This document shows positions 1 through 12,422 of a stretch of DNA of 64,000 bases, piece by piece. The stretch's first letter is position 1, and each line of letters begins with the position of its first letter. The stretch is from Dermatemys mawii (lineage: Eukaryota; Chordata; Testudines; Dermatemydidae): the NCBI GenBank assembly GCA_007922305.1, contig ML677366.1, positions 15,476,338 through 15,540,337 on the forward strand, written 5' to 3'. The notes under the pieces were generated by a model that was not told the DNA's origin, did no database searches, and saw nothing but the letters and a program-made list of their open reading frames with translations. A program made the position numbers and the translations under genes.

Positions 1-453
1 ATTAGAAGGTGCATGAATTTTAAAAGCTTTTCATCTACCGCACTAGACTAGCAGAACATAATGATGACTGATGCGCTGACCTACTCCAGTAACGTTTGGG
101 TTATCAGAGGAAATGTTTATTTAGATGTGTATCAATGAGTCCTGTCTTTTTTCTTTTAGACGGAGTTACTTCCTGCCACTGCAGAAGTGTCTGCATGTGG
201 ACTAGAGTACGACTCCCACACAGACGAAGAATGTCAAACAGTCATTCAATAGTAAAAGGTACCCTCTTTAGGCTTCATTTCCACTGTGACCTTGGCTAGA
301 CTAGGAGAGTGGGTCATGTCTGAAAACGTGTTAGTGAGAACAATTTTAAACAAGATTTTGCGCCCAGTGTAGACATAATTTAACACCTCTCAAAAAGAAT
401 TAGTTGATCATGAGCAGCACTGGAGCCAAGAGAAAGGTGCTTGGGGAGCTGTG

Positions 454-762
454 CAGGGCCGGCTCTAGGTTTTTTGCCACCCCAAACAAAAAAAATTCCC
501 CCTCCCCCTTTTTCTGTCTTTTACATGTTTACACTTTGCAGTGTTTTTTGGCTCAGTTAGTGGTTTTAAGTCTGATCCTGAGCTTTCTATGAACGCAACA
601 CTTAACAGCACTATTGTTTATACCACTCGCTACTAAAAGTCAGCAGCAAATCAGAATACTCACTGCAGGCATAAAGCTTGATATTTAAAAATAACGATCC
701 CACTATTTAAAGATCAAAATACATTTTTCATGTAAATGTATTGTACTTTATTAATGGGGCCA
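454..762 (+). mobile_element. hAT-like DNA transposon, left end and possible body
   Basis: The stretch begins CAGGGCCGGCTCTAGG followed by TTTTTTGCC and an A-rich run. That is the same end as the complete 152-bp copy at 35241-35392, which has perfect 8-bp target duplications. Here only the left terminus is recognisable. The right terminus was not found, and the sequence runs AT-rich into the GC-rich LTR-like block at 763. The extent past about 525 is a guess; the LTR-like block may have landed inside this element. Confidence 0.45.
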
Positions 763-1149
763 TGTAGCGGGGCGGTCTGGTGCCCAACCGCCCCGCAGAG
801 GGACGAGCCNNNNNNNNNNGCCCTGCCTCAGGGCCTGGGCCTTGCAAACTGCTACTGCTCAGCCCCGGCTTGAGGGTCTGAGCCCCTGACTATTCCCCGT
901 GTTGTGGCCCCGCCCTGCCTCAGGGCCTGGGCCTTGCAAACTGTTCCTGTCAGCCCCTGCCTGAGGGTCTGAGCCCTGACCCTACCCCGTGGGTGGGTTG
1001 CCCGCCCGGCCTTTGGGCAGAGGCGGGCGGAACGGACGCTGCTCAGGCCCGACTGAGCACTTGAGCCCCGGGCCCGGGTATTCCCCAACCCGGCTGAGGG
1101 CGTGTAGCGGGGCGGTCTGGTGCCCAACCGCCCCGCAGAGGGACGAGCC
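763..1149. repeat. GC-rich LTR-like repeat with 47-bp direct terminal repeats
   Basis: Perfect 47-bp direct repeats lie at 763-809 and 1103-1149. Each contains an 8-bp perfect stem, GGGGCGGT/ACCGCCCC. Between them is a tandem unit (GCCCTGCCTCAGGGCCTGGG...) starting at 820 and again at 912, a period of 92. The same vocabulary (CAGCCCCTGCCTGAGGG, the terminal hairpin) recurs at 53.5-53.9 kb, so this is an interspersed family and probably the U3/R part of a retroviral or Gypsy LTR. The 10-N assembly gap sits immediately after the left 47-mer, so the true length is uncertain. Confidence 0.6.
810..819. other. 10-N assembly gap
   Basis: Ten Ns abut the 47-bp repeat of the GC-rich tandem. This is a likely place for an assembler to collapse or break a tandem array. 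Confidence 0.99.
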
Positions 1150-1346
1150 CCAGTGGCGACCCCCTACAGGGCAGATGGATATCCCTGGAGAATACAATCT
1201 TAATATCCACCTAGCAGCTGCAATCTGAGCAGCTGCCTCTTTACCACCTCACTCTTGTTCTGGTATCACATCTGGGAGTGCAAAAGTAGTTTGGTATCCA
1301 CATCCACTCAATTATATTATTATTGGTATTACAGTAATACCTAGAG

Positions 1347-1679
1347 CAGTGATACTCAGACCTCAGGGTTTCAGGAGCCAAATTAGTGATCAGCACTACC
1401 CAAAAGAGCCACAATAGTGTGAATTCACTGTTTCATTTACTATAGTTCTGTATATTCTTATTTAAAAAGAATGGCCGGAAATATTTACTTTATATAATAA
1501 ATAATAAATTATTCTCACAGCAAAATGACTGACCAAGTATTAATATTTTATCAACTACAATTGGTTCGTAACGTAGTAAAAGCCTCCTGATTGGTTAATA
1601 AGAAAATCACACAGTGTTTTAGGATCATCTGCTGCAAAAAGCCACTTGTGCCTCACGAGCCTCCGTCTGAGGATCACTG
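1347..1679. mobile_element. Non-autonomous hAT transposon (333 bp)
   Basis: The terminal inverted repeats are CAGTGATACTCAGAC on the left and CAGTGATCCTCAGAC as the complement of the right end, 14 of 15 matching. An exact 8-bp target duplication, ACCTAGAG, flanks it at 1339-1346 and 1680-1687. An 8-bp duplication with CAGTG-type ends is the hAT signature. The interior is AT-rich and has no coding capacity, so it is a MITE that depended on an autonomous hAT for transposition. Confidence 0.88.
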
Positions 1680-1687
1680 ACCTAGAG

Positions 1688-4600
1688 GCTCCGACCAACT
1701 TTGAGGCCCCATAGTGCTAAGTATTGTACATGCACATAGTACAAGAGAGTCCCTGCCCTGAAGCACTTGTGATGTAAATAGACAAAAGCACCCATGCAAG
1801 CCTTGGGCTTCTGTATGATACTATCCACTAACATGCCAGTTAGTGACAATGTGGCTGTGGATTTGTGACGTGAAAAAATGCGTCTCCTGGGAACCAGATT
1901 TCAGAGCTAGTGAGCAGCCCTCAGAAAGGGACTCTTTTAGGCTACTTCTGGCCTTCTGAAGAGTAAATGTTTAAAAAGATGATGAAAATATTAAGTGAAT
2001 CATGCAGAATAGTCTGAAGAAAATAAGTTCACTTAGTCTTGCATAATGCTTCTGGTAACATGCTTAGGTATCTCTGAACTCTGGCTGTCAAATTTTCCAC
2101 TGCAATATTAGGAAGTTACTTGGGCTGGCTATTGAGTAATAGGGAAATTGTTTTCTAGTCTATGCCAGCTTCTTAATCTTCAAGAGAACACAGACTTGTC
2201 AACAACACTTGGTCTGTTGTAGTGAGATGCAGCCATAAGAGTTATGGGGACTCCTGCAGGGTGGGACTGGGATCAGATTTGTGAGAGAGCAGTATGTAAA
2301 AAGAAAGTGAGAGGAATATGAGGAGGGGGATTTTTCAAAGAAAAAAACTGATATAGTTTTTAATGGTGGGCTAAATGAAAGACACATTTAGGAAACTTTA
2401 ACAACAAGACGTGCAGAATGCAAGAGAATTATTCTATTATAGGACTAGTTAGGAGAGAGCCTGAGTGTGGTAATTAGGAATAGTAGGAGAGCTTAGAAAA
2501 AGCCACCCAGTGGGCAGGTTTGTTATTTAAAACACCAAAAAAGCTTTCAGAGTTAAAGAGCCTAATTCAAATAATCAAAAGTGTGACTTTTAACTAAGTC
2601 TTCATTGCTGCTTCAAGAAGCTTCTTATGTCAGTGCAGAATTGAAGCAAAAAAAAAAAAATCATTGCATGTGTCTTATATTAAGGTGATAAACCTAAGGG
2701 AGAGATGATAAGAGGAGCTTTCCATCCCCAGCTAGATGCAAAATCTAGATAATTCCAAGACACAAGGGATGGAATTTTCAAAATTGGCCTAACTCTGTTC
2801 ACTGGTAAAACTCGCATTGACTTCCATGGCAACAGAGGCCAACACTAAGCACTTTTGAAAATCTCACCCAAAGACATTCCAGTTATGTCAAAGGAAGGAT
2901 TTGAAAGTGATAGGTTCAGAGGACCTAGAACTGTGTGGATCTCCTGGGCCATCTACTCCTGCAGAACTTCACATAGTTGTGGAGGTCCTGAGTGGAGGAC
3001 ATCCTCTACCTGACATTTAGGATGTGTGCTGGGATCCTGAACTTGAACCTTTAATAGACCTGCAGAGGTGTCAAGGAAACTTTTAAAAGTATTCTGTTCA
3101 TAGGGAATTCTGCTGTTCATTTGCAGATTACATACTCTGTCCTTCATGAAATATTTGCATGGAAGCCGGTTGATTTGAGTGTTCTCATGCTCCTGCTGCC
3201 TGAGGTCATTTGTGATATAATCATGATTAAAGCGACCAGTTGAGAGGTGACAGACAGATCATAATTATGGATAGGCCAACAAGCTTCTAAAGCTTCACAA
3301 GTTTGGTTCAACTTGGATGCTTATTCAACCTTGGAGAGAAGCCTGTGGAGTTTCCCATTTCTCTCTCTCCCAGGCCTGTGACAAGATACCCTCAGCTTGC
3401 AGGGTAGGCTTCCAGCCCCTTCCCCTCACCTCTGGGCACATCAGGATCCTGCCCTGTTTCCTCTGTGGTGCTGTGCTGCCTCACTACATTATGGTTCACA
3501 ATGCAGATGAGGGTATAGCTAGCTAAGGCTCAGTTCTTTATAGGTACCAATAATACCAAGCTCCAGATTACATTAGAAATATCTGGATACAGAAATACAG
3601 GGACCCAACACTCTATCTTTCCAGATAGGAGAATGGGGGAGCAAGAGGCCGGCGGGTAGACCAGTCAACCCTCACACTGAGAAGGAGCTGAACTTGAAAA
3701 GGGAGGATCAATTGTCTGGAGAACAGGTGAGAGGGTAAATGAAAGATGGAAGTAGATGGCTGTGTGGATTGTAAAGAGGAATCCTGAGGTCTAGAGAGGA
3801 ACCAATGGAACCAATCCTGAGCCTTATAGGTGAGATGTCCTCTCCAGAGGTTGGAGAAACACTATGTTCAAGCTGGTTCTGCTATGATAGTGTGTCCAGA
3901 CCTACACATCAGCTCTGTAAGTGAGGAATACCAAAAGCAGGGTCAGATGAGCTCAAAATCAAAGATCCTGTTTTCAGCAAATATCCCTAATAATAAGGAG
4001 CAGGGCACAGAAAATGACACCGAAGCAGAATGGTCTCTAAATGGGAATGTTTTGCTGAGTTTTCCGTGGGTTGTCAGCAGCTCTCTAAATAGTTCAGCAC
4101 AGCCAAAAAGCCACAGTCCAACATGAATACAAGCAAGGAAGGTTCAGCACAGAAGTCTGAAAAGGGCATCCCAGAGCAGCTGCAGATCTCTAAGAAGTCA
4201 AATGTCTGGAGGATTAAAATTTGATTTTTGAAGTAGCCAGTAGTTGGGGATGCAGAGGTTGGGGGGCAGGTAGGAGAAGGGAGCAGAGCCTGAGGCTTTG
4301 TGCCAACCAGACAAGATGCACATAGGGACAGGAGAAAGGAAACCACAAAGCTCTGCAATAAACACTGGGATTATTAGTGGGGAGGGTGAGCCAGTTCATA
4401 TGAAGTAAGTGACCCAAAACCTTTTTTGCAAAATTCAGATAGGGGTTGAGTTTCAAAAACATACAATTCATTTTTTTCCCTCCTATAATTTTTGCACTTT
4501 TTGGTTTTGGCTGGATCTGGATGAAAAGGTGCCAAAATGCTGCAAGGAAATCTGTCTGTTCTCACAGCATTTCAGGCCCAGCCAAGAGGAGGAAGAATGA

Positions 4601-5616
4601 AGACTGTCGTGAAAGTATTTCCAGGGCAGTTTTGCAGACTCCAGAGGTCAAAGTAAGGTGCCAGACTGTTGGGTGCTGCTGAAAACCCTGAGCCACTGGA
4701 AATTTGCTCATTGCTACCAATGAGAGGAGAAATATTGTAAACACGAAGGGAAGAGGATATCAGAGAACAATGGTCTAACTGGTGTCACTAGGGAGGATAC
4801 TGGCTTCCTGCTAGGAATGTGGAGGATTAGTTCCTGAGGGCAAGCCAGCCTGACCGGAACTGGCAGAAACAGCTGAAAATTGAAAATAGAGATGTTACAG
4901 CGTGCCTGCTTGCACAACACAGAGATGATAATGTAGCCTCTGAGGAAACTGGGTGCAGTGCTGTAGTTCTGGGGACTTCTACCCAGGGAAAGCTTGGAGG
5001 TGCATACTGGGACAGAGAGGAGAGAGAAGGGAATTCAGAACATGACTGATGGGTGAGCAGAGCTGCAGTGCCCAACATCTACTCAAGCAACTTTCAAGTG
5101 CCACCAGTTTTTTATATGGATACTATGAAATCACATCATGAAAGGATTACAGTGTCACATTAGCTCCTTCACCCTACTTACCCAAACTAGCGGGGAACCC
5201 AGAGAACATTGTAGGGTTTCATCTAATCCATTGTAAAACACACACTTTCCCCCCCCTAAATTTCTGAGACAAGAGTGGCACCAGGACAGGTTCATGGCTG
5301 CATAGAATTTTAACCTGTGACAGTGACCGCAGTGTGAGCAGGCATGAGCAATCAAAGCATGAGCCAAAGGTCACAGAAATGCAGTTCTTTGCTTAAGACA
5401 ACAGTGGTGGAGTGAGAAGGGAGCTGTAACCCATACACGAGACACAAAGGGTTTTAAAAGGAGACACCACATTAAATTTGAGACAGCAAAGTGTTGTTTA
5501 GTTTTACTCTCACCTTTCCCCACATACCCTCACCCTCACGTTTTAAACAGGGAAAAGCATATGTGTACAGGAAAAAGGGAGAAAGTAACCCTCAGTCATA
5601 CTATGCCTCATCTAAA
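1688..5616. other. Intergenic DNA with no recognised feature
   Basis: This unique-looking stretch lies downstream of EFL1. Short open frames on both strands show no protein family, no codon-level signal and no splice context. A short piece at about 2770-2870 (TTTTGAAAATCTCACCC ending) resembles old amniote repeat debris. An A13 run lies at about 2648-2660. Nothing else is supported. Confidence 0.6.
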
Positions 5617-5630
5617 GGTCATTGGAAAGA

Positions 5631-5841
5631 ATCAGAGGGGTAGCCATGTTAGTCTGGAATTGCAGAAGTGACAAAGAGTCCTGTGGCACCTTAAAGACTA
5701 ACTAAAATTTTAGAGCATAAGCTTTCGTGGGTTAATACCGGCATGCATCCTGCATGGCATGCATCTGACGAAGTGGGTATTAACCCACGAAAGCTTATGC
5801 TCTAAAATTTTAGTTAGTCTTTAAGGTGCCACAGGACTCTT
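5631..5841. mobile_element. Fold-back copy of the GACGAAGTGGG retroelement-like repeat
   Basis: This 211-bp insertion is bounded by an exact 14-bp direct repeat, GGTCATTGGAAAGA, at 5617-5630 and 5842-5855, which is a target-primed retrotransposon-type duplication. Inside are two copies of one repeat, head to head. The arms at 5674-5738 and 5777-5841 are 65 bp each and perfectly complementary, with a 38-bp spacer. The left copy, read on the minus strand, runs on to an end near 5631 (ACTAACATGGCTACCCC). The right copy stops internally. Related single copies lie at 40357-40446 and 57198-57293. From memory this is a very abundant turtle repeat. Its hammerhead-like core suggests a Penelope-like origin, but no coding sequence is present to prove class. 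Confidence 0.8.
5765..5802 (+). ncRNA. Hammerhead-ribozyme-like core, copy 1
   Basis: The 38-nt stretch reads CTGACGA at 5765-5771, one extra A, helix II GTGGGT/ACCCAC (6 bp, AUUA loop), GAAA, then AGC-UUAU-GCU as a 3-bp stem III, and C at 5802 completing a CUC triplet compatible with the NUH cleavage rule. Against activity: an extra A lies between A9 and helix II, and bases before CTGA do not pair convincingly with bases after the CUC, so stem I is weak or absent. This is best read as the fossil or degenerate core of a retroelement hammerhead. Confidence 0.4.
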
Positions 5842-6442
5842 GGTCATTGGAAAGACACCCATTGATTTCCAAAAGTGTTGGATTATGCCCATTGTCAACC
5901 ATTTCAATAAAAACAGTGCAGCAGTAAGGAAGGAGTATTGAAGCAGTAGCCACGACAGGATTTCAGAGTGTCAGATACATTGGAAAGGCAACCCAGAAAC
6001 ACCAGAATTGCCTTGGTTTGTGTGTAGCTTGTTCATCTTTTGTTTCTTTTTCCCATGGTAGCAGAGCTTGCATATCAGCATCATTTTGACATTCAGATCT
6101 TGTTCTGGTATTTTTTTGTTGTTATATCTCAACGCCACAGACTAGCCCTGACAGGATCTTAAAAACATTATGACAATTTTAAGTGCCAATAAAGTGAATG
6201 GTGAAACAATGCTTAACCTGTCACACAAAAAGATCTGAAGAGTAGCTACAAGGGCTTCTGTAGCTATGTTTTTCCTTCACAGTTAAAAATCTCAGCTCTT
6301 TGGAATAGATTTCTTTTCTTCCAATATACCAAAGAAGCCATCCATTTAAAAATATTTGCTTAAAAAAAAAATCCTAATAAATAACCAGAGGCAAGTCACA
6401 AACCTTCCCAAATTTTAGATATTTAAAGCAATGATAATCTTT

Positions 6443-7440
6443 AATAGATTACAGCCTTATAGACCTGAAGGCCAGAAGGGACCATCACAATCTCTCGTGT
6501 GACCTCCTTCACATCACAGGCTACAGATTCAGAACCTCACTCACCCACTACTGTACTAGGCTCATAAAATCTGGCTGAGTTACTGAAGTCCTCAAACCCT
6601 CATTTAAAGACTTCAGGTTACAGAAAATCCACCATTTGCTCTAGTTAAAACCAGCAATTGGCCCATGTCCCATGCTGCAATGGAAGACAAAACTCCCCGC
6701 CCTCCTCCCATCAGGGTCTCTGCCAATTTGACCTGGAGAAAAACTCCTTCCCGACCTCAAATAGGGCAATCAGTTGGACCCTGAGCATATGGGCAAGACC
6801 CACCAAAGTTTTTTGTTTAGGAATTTCCCAGGTTACAAGTTTAAATCAGGTTGGCATATAAGATCACCAGGAATGGGAAAGAATTCTCTGAGTAACTCAG
6901 AGCCCTCCTCCTCTAATGTCCCATCTCTAGCTGTTGGAGATATTTGCTAATAGCAGCTTGCAGAGGGGTCACATGCCATTGTAGGCAGTATCATCATACC
7001 ATCCCCTCCATAAACGTCTCAATCTCATTCTTAAAACAAGTTAGGTGGTTTGTCCCCACTACTCCCCTTGGAAAGCTGTTCCAGCGCTTCACTCCTCTGA
7101 TGGTTAGAAACCTCTGTCTAATTTCAAGCCTAAATGTATTTGTTCATGTGCCAACATTGTCTCTTAAATTAAATAACTCCTCTCCCTCCCTGGTGTTTAT
7201 CCTCGGATGTATTTATAAAGAGCAATCATAACTCCCCTCATCCTTTTTGTTAACGCTAAACAAGCCATGCTCCTTAAGACTCCTCTTATAAGGTAGGATG
7301 ATCAGAGGAATAGAGAACCTAGTAGCCCTTCTCTGCACCTGTTCCAGTTTAAATTCATCTTCTGTAAACATGGAGACCAGAACTGCACACGGTATTCCTG
7401 ATGGGGTTTCAAATCTCTGCAATTGTCGTGTTTTAATAAG
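6443..7440 (-). mobile_element. CR1-like LINE, 3' end of ORF2 plus 3' UTR
   Basis: On the minus strand, a degraded reading frame in the upper part (about 7213-7380) carries LEQVQRRATR and YKRSLKEHGLFSV, the conserved C-terminal region of CR1/L3 ORF2 (usual form ERVQRRATK...LGLFSLEKRR). About 760 bp of 3' UTR-like sequence follows and ends near 6443 with the GGCCAGAAGGGACCAT block seen at the 3' end of many CR1 copies. Frame breaks are present and the 5' part is missing, so it is a dead, 5'-truncated copy. Confidence 0.75.
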
Positions 7441-10400
7441 CAACGTTTACAATGGAAATTGTCAGCTCAATCCCTACTACTTGCCAATGCCACTTTCATC
7501 AAGACTCAAGGAGTGTGGAACTCATCCCATTTCTTCTTAGTTACATAAAATTTCTTAAACAGAATGCTGAACTGATAAATGCAGTAGCAGGTATACAGGT
7601 AGCAAGAGACTGAAAAAGGGAACGAAGAGATAGCCAGGTTAAGTTTAGCATTTGGGGTGTTATGGCAACACATAGCATATAATAAATGAATGTGAAAGAG
7701 CACCTCAGAGTGAAATGTGAAAGCATACAAATACTCCAAAGTACTTCTAAAGAGAAATAAATCCAGAATGAGTAGAGCTAAAAGAGAGCTCATGTTGAGC
7801 TATTGAGAGGCACAGGAAGAGTGGGTCCCTTCTTTCAAATGTCCAATATATGGTGTGTGAAGAAACTAATTACCAATCGTCAGTTTCCAGCAGAGAAACA
7901 AGCTGACGTCTCATCATAAAACAAAAAGAAGATGACTACTACTACAATACAATTCTAGGATATACAGCTTGAGTATGGATGTCATAGAAGACCCTGAATA
8001 TCTCTGGCATATAAATGGTTTGGGGGATAAAAACACTGAAGGGCTATATGATAACAGGGAATGAAAAGTCATTTTTGAACTTCTCTGTGCATTTCTAATC
8101 TTTGGGTTTTTTTAAAAGGTATAGATTTTTTGTAAAGGAAGTATGATATTGTGGTAAACTATTCAGAGATGGTCTACTGCATCTACTGCACATTTCTCAA
8201 TGCGTTCTACCCCCCAAGACACCCATCTCTCCACATATTCCCTCCCTCTGATTTCCTGTCTTCCATCCATACTTTTCCACCTCCAGCTCACTCCAGAAGC
8301 AGTAGCAGCACAGTCCGGAGTCAGTAGAAGAGCAAAGCATGTTTATAAACACATTTTAAACATGTCCGCTTATACATGTGAAAATAACTTGGTATGAGTC
8401 AAGGCCCCAACCTTAACTACAGGTAACAGGAAAAGAAGGAAAAGCAAGGGGAAATGACATCTCATACTGCGTCCTGTCAATACAGCCACCACACCGGGCA
8501 TTTCTCCACGCTGGTCAACCCCAGTATTGACCTTCACTTTTCCATCTCCTCCATACTTTCTGACCTTACTACAGACTGGGCAAATTCAAGCCCAAGCTCC
8601 TCTTCTTCCCTTTGTCCAGCTTACCCTTATGCCCGCTTTATATATCTCTGCTCTAATAAGCATCCCTTCCCTGTTTACAGTAGTATATGGGGAATTTGCA
8701 CCGATCACAACTGTATGTATTATATACATTTGTACTTCTCACTCCGCCCAATAACATTAAAAAGGCACTTCTCCCGAGGAACATATGTGGAGTTTGTAGC
8801 CCAAGCCATCTGGGAGTTCAGTGAGCCAAATTATCATTAGGAAAACTTTGAAAAGTCAATGACAGGAATGTATTTCAAGCACCGCAGCAATTAAACCCAT
8901 TTGCTGATTTTTTTTCTGAGCCTCCCCGAAAAATTCTCTCACCGGGTGAGATGTGATGTGTTCCATTTAGAGGAACTGACTTCTTTTTGAAGAAATTGTT
9001 GAAGAGAGGTTTGAAAACTAGATTAATCTTGCGACGCGAGTTTCAACCTTACCCATGGCACATTTACCACCATTCCACAAATATGCATTTCTGGTCACCA
9101 ATTATGCAGAATCCAGCATTACAAATATGTGACTCTTTTCGGTAGTAAAGAACATACAACTCTGAAAGCTCAAGGTTCAGTTCCATTATGAAGCTCAGAC
9201 ATTTTATGTATTGCCAAAAAAAAAGAGAGTGAGGGATAAAAATTCATAAATGATACAGATAATGTCAGCCTGGGCTTTAATTTTCAGATCTGCACAGATG
9301 GTGAGAGACAAGGGTACAAATGAATATTACAAAAAAGCATAAGCAGACATTTGATTATTTTCCCCCCACTCTGAGCATACTGAATATACAGAATGGCTTT
9401 CCAGGCATGCTTGTTAAGGGAAAGTCACTGCATTCATGACTGCTAAAATAAGGGTCACGACTGGGAGACAGACCAAGGATAAACTATACTTTGGTGTCAT
9501 GTTCATTATGTAAGGTGTCTTCTAGCAATTCAATTACATTAAAGATATAGAGCACTCTCCCAAAAGTGGAAACTCACATGTTTTTGAAGGTGGATTCCTG
9601 AATCTCAGATAATGTTCAGAGTGAGGTGAACTCATGTTTCAGAAATGTGCCTTGTCTTTCCCCCAGACACTAGGAAGGCGGTGACCATGGGATATAGGCT
9701 ATACATGAGGGTTCTCTTAAATGGTACTGATTATCAGGTACTTATTAGAATCCTATAGATCACATACCATAGTGGAATTGTTTATTGTATTTAAATATCC
9801 TGAGTTTTAATCTTTGTAAAAGTGTTCACAGCGTTGGTTGAACACTTGTTGTTATAAATCAAATGCAATAATAATTAATTAATATGCTGAGTGCCTTGCA
9901 GTCACTCCATAAATTCCTTCCTGCTGTAATGATTTCTGCCAGTGCATTTAAGCCTTGACCTAACAATTACCCTCTAGTGGTCTGAGAGCATTGCTTATAT
10001 TTATGGGGATTGTACTTTAAGGACTCTGTTGAACGCAGGCCATAAGAAGACAAATATGTAATGCAACTAACAATCCACCAGGGAACTGAATTCAAGCCAC
10101 TAACACTCCAGCCAGCTATGTAGCTAAAGCAAGGCTTCAGAAGATTCAAGATGAATTCCCTAAGTGCTAAACCACTCCATTGTCCTAATGTATTTCAATC
10201 AGAGATTGAATAAACATTTTTGACCACCGGTTTAATGACATATACATCTAGGAAAGAAATAGTTAATTGACAGAACAGATGATGGAGAATATTTCTCCAA
10301 CCTTCCTAGAATACAACGGCTGGTAGGCCTCTGACAGCGGCAGCTGCAGGCTAGCTTGCAGTCTGATCCCTAGCTCAGCTGTCACATTACATACTGGGAG

Positions 10401-12070
10401 ACAAGGAACCTCTGCTAGCCTAACAGCTGTCTCATTTAACGGATTGCCCAGTTCACTGCTTCCAGACATCATCAGTTTTTTCCTACTTAAATCCTCTTTG
10501 CACACTTCAGTGTGGTTTCCAGTTCAAACCTGCCTTGGGGGATAAAGAAATGGTCAAATTCCAGACACACTCTGCACAGGCTAGCAACAACATCCTCTTG
10601 TTCTGGCACTCAAATTTGAAATCAGATAATCCTTAACAGATCACAATTTCAGTGAAAGCCGTTATGATTTGATAACGAGCTTCATATTCCTTTCTAAATG
10701 GTAAATGTGCACAAGGAAAAGAGCACTCCTTGACTGAAGGACACCATAGATAGCAATCTTCCTACCCTTATTTTTGCTTCCTTCGGTGAAAACACAAAAA
10801 CTGTGGATGAATGCTGAAACACAAGACTTAGTAAACGCACATGCATAAGAGTGAGCTCTTATCTTCATAATCTTCTAACTGTGCTAGGAGTTGGGTAAAC
10901 AAAGCCAAGGTTAGAATTCTGCTCTGGCTAACAATAGAAGCATGTGGTGCTTTTCAGAGGATGAATGCCAGTTTCTTAGTGCAGGTGCACTTGTGGTGTG
11001 GCCACAGGAGGAAAGCAATAACTGACATCCTTTTCTATTCAATTCACAGTCAAAAGAGTGTTTGTAATTTAGTAGTTGTCTAGCTGAAGCTCAGCACATA
11101 TGGTAGCTGTTGTATGGCAAAGAGAAAAACAGTACAGTACTTAAGCAAGAAAGATGATGCGGTCTGCGTATTAACGCTGCGCTTAAAGTGGGCCCCAGCC
11201 CAGTTTCTTTCTTATTTAAATCTCTGCGTTCACACTTCGGATAAGGACACAAAACCACATTTCCTGATCTAACAATTTGCTGTTTTCTTTTACCTATTCC
11301 TTTGGTCTCCTCTTTATTATATGAGAAACCTGATATGTTAACTTGCATATAATCCCCTTGAGAAATGCTACGGATTAAAAGTAAAACTAGCCAAACACAA
11401 ACTACAGTTTGGTTATTTTTCCAGAGCACACTCACATTTTCCTGCAAATATGATGTTCTGCAAAGCCTTCATCTTTAGCTTTTCCCCTGGATGCACAAGT
11501 AGAACAAACAAAAATGGCACAGATCCTTCTATATGACCTGGGAGAAAGGGGAATAGAGTTTTGAATGAAAATGTCTGTATTCATAAGGAAAATCTCACTC
11601 AGTTTTCTTTATAATATTTTTTGGGGGGAAGAGGGGCACCTATTGTTATTTCCTTAAGAATATGAAAAGAATGTGTAACATATCAAATTTCAGATGAAGT
11701 GGTTTTCAGCAAGGGAGTGGGCAATGAAAATGATGCTGAAGTGAACAGTGAATAACAATGATGGCAGATCTAGATATAGTTCTGGTTTTGGGGTATTGCA
11801 GAATAAATTAACAGATCAACTCAGTGCACACAGACTCATAGCAAAAAAAAGTGAACTTTTCTTTGATTTATTCTCTACAACTGTTTTTGAGATCCTCAAT
11901 GGAATGATGGAGCAGTGGCTGAAATGAAGGAAGAGGAAAAAAGGACAAGCGGAAAGGGGAGAAAAGACAAGATGGGAAAAGAAATCTCGTTGGGTTTCAG
12001 GTTTCATGACATCCTCAAACTCAAACCAGGTTTATCAAAGGTTCATGAAATCACCAAACTTGAAACTGAT
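7441..12070. other. Intergenic DNA with no recognised feature
   Basis: AT-rich unique-looking sequence. The longest open frame (8454-8840, plus strand, 128 codons) has low-complexity composition and no recognisable family. No repeat boundary, exon or promoter could be supported. Confidence 0.55.
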
Positions 12071-12280
12071 TTATGACTTGGGGGTGAAAACTGGGCAGAA
12101 CTGTGCAACTCTGATCACTTTTAAGCAAAATTCTGGTGTTGTGAGTTCATGTGTACCCAGCACTATCAGTGCATAGGCCCAGAATAGCCAATGTGCACTT
12201 GATGCACTTACACAGGACCATCTCAGGGGTCCCTTGGCCACTAGATTTGGGTGGGTAGCATTGCGAACTGTCACATGTGG

Positions 12281-12422
12281 TTGCAACACCACTCACGTTT
12301 GGCTTGGCTGCCCTGCCCCCCACCTCCATCCCCCCAGGACAAAGGGGTGACGAGGCCAAATTTCAGTGAGTACATTGTGACCTGGTGCACGGGCTTGCAG
12401 TGCCGCTCAGGTTTGGCCTGGC
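12281..12422. repeat. Two-copy GC-rich degenerate tandem repeat
   Basis: A 28-bp block at 12281-12308 recurs at 12395-12422 with 22 of 28 positions matching, a period of 114. Each block ends in a GTTTGGCYTGGC motif. The surrounding sequence (about 12140-12500) is more GC-rich than its neighbours and is probably a fragment of an interspersed repeat. The family is not recognised. Confidence 0.4.

Noticed and set aside
8454..8840. 128-codon plus-strand frame
   Set aside because: No family resemblance, no splice or promoter context, overlapped by another frame of similar length; expected by chance in a window this size.
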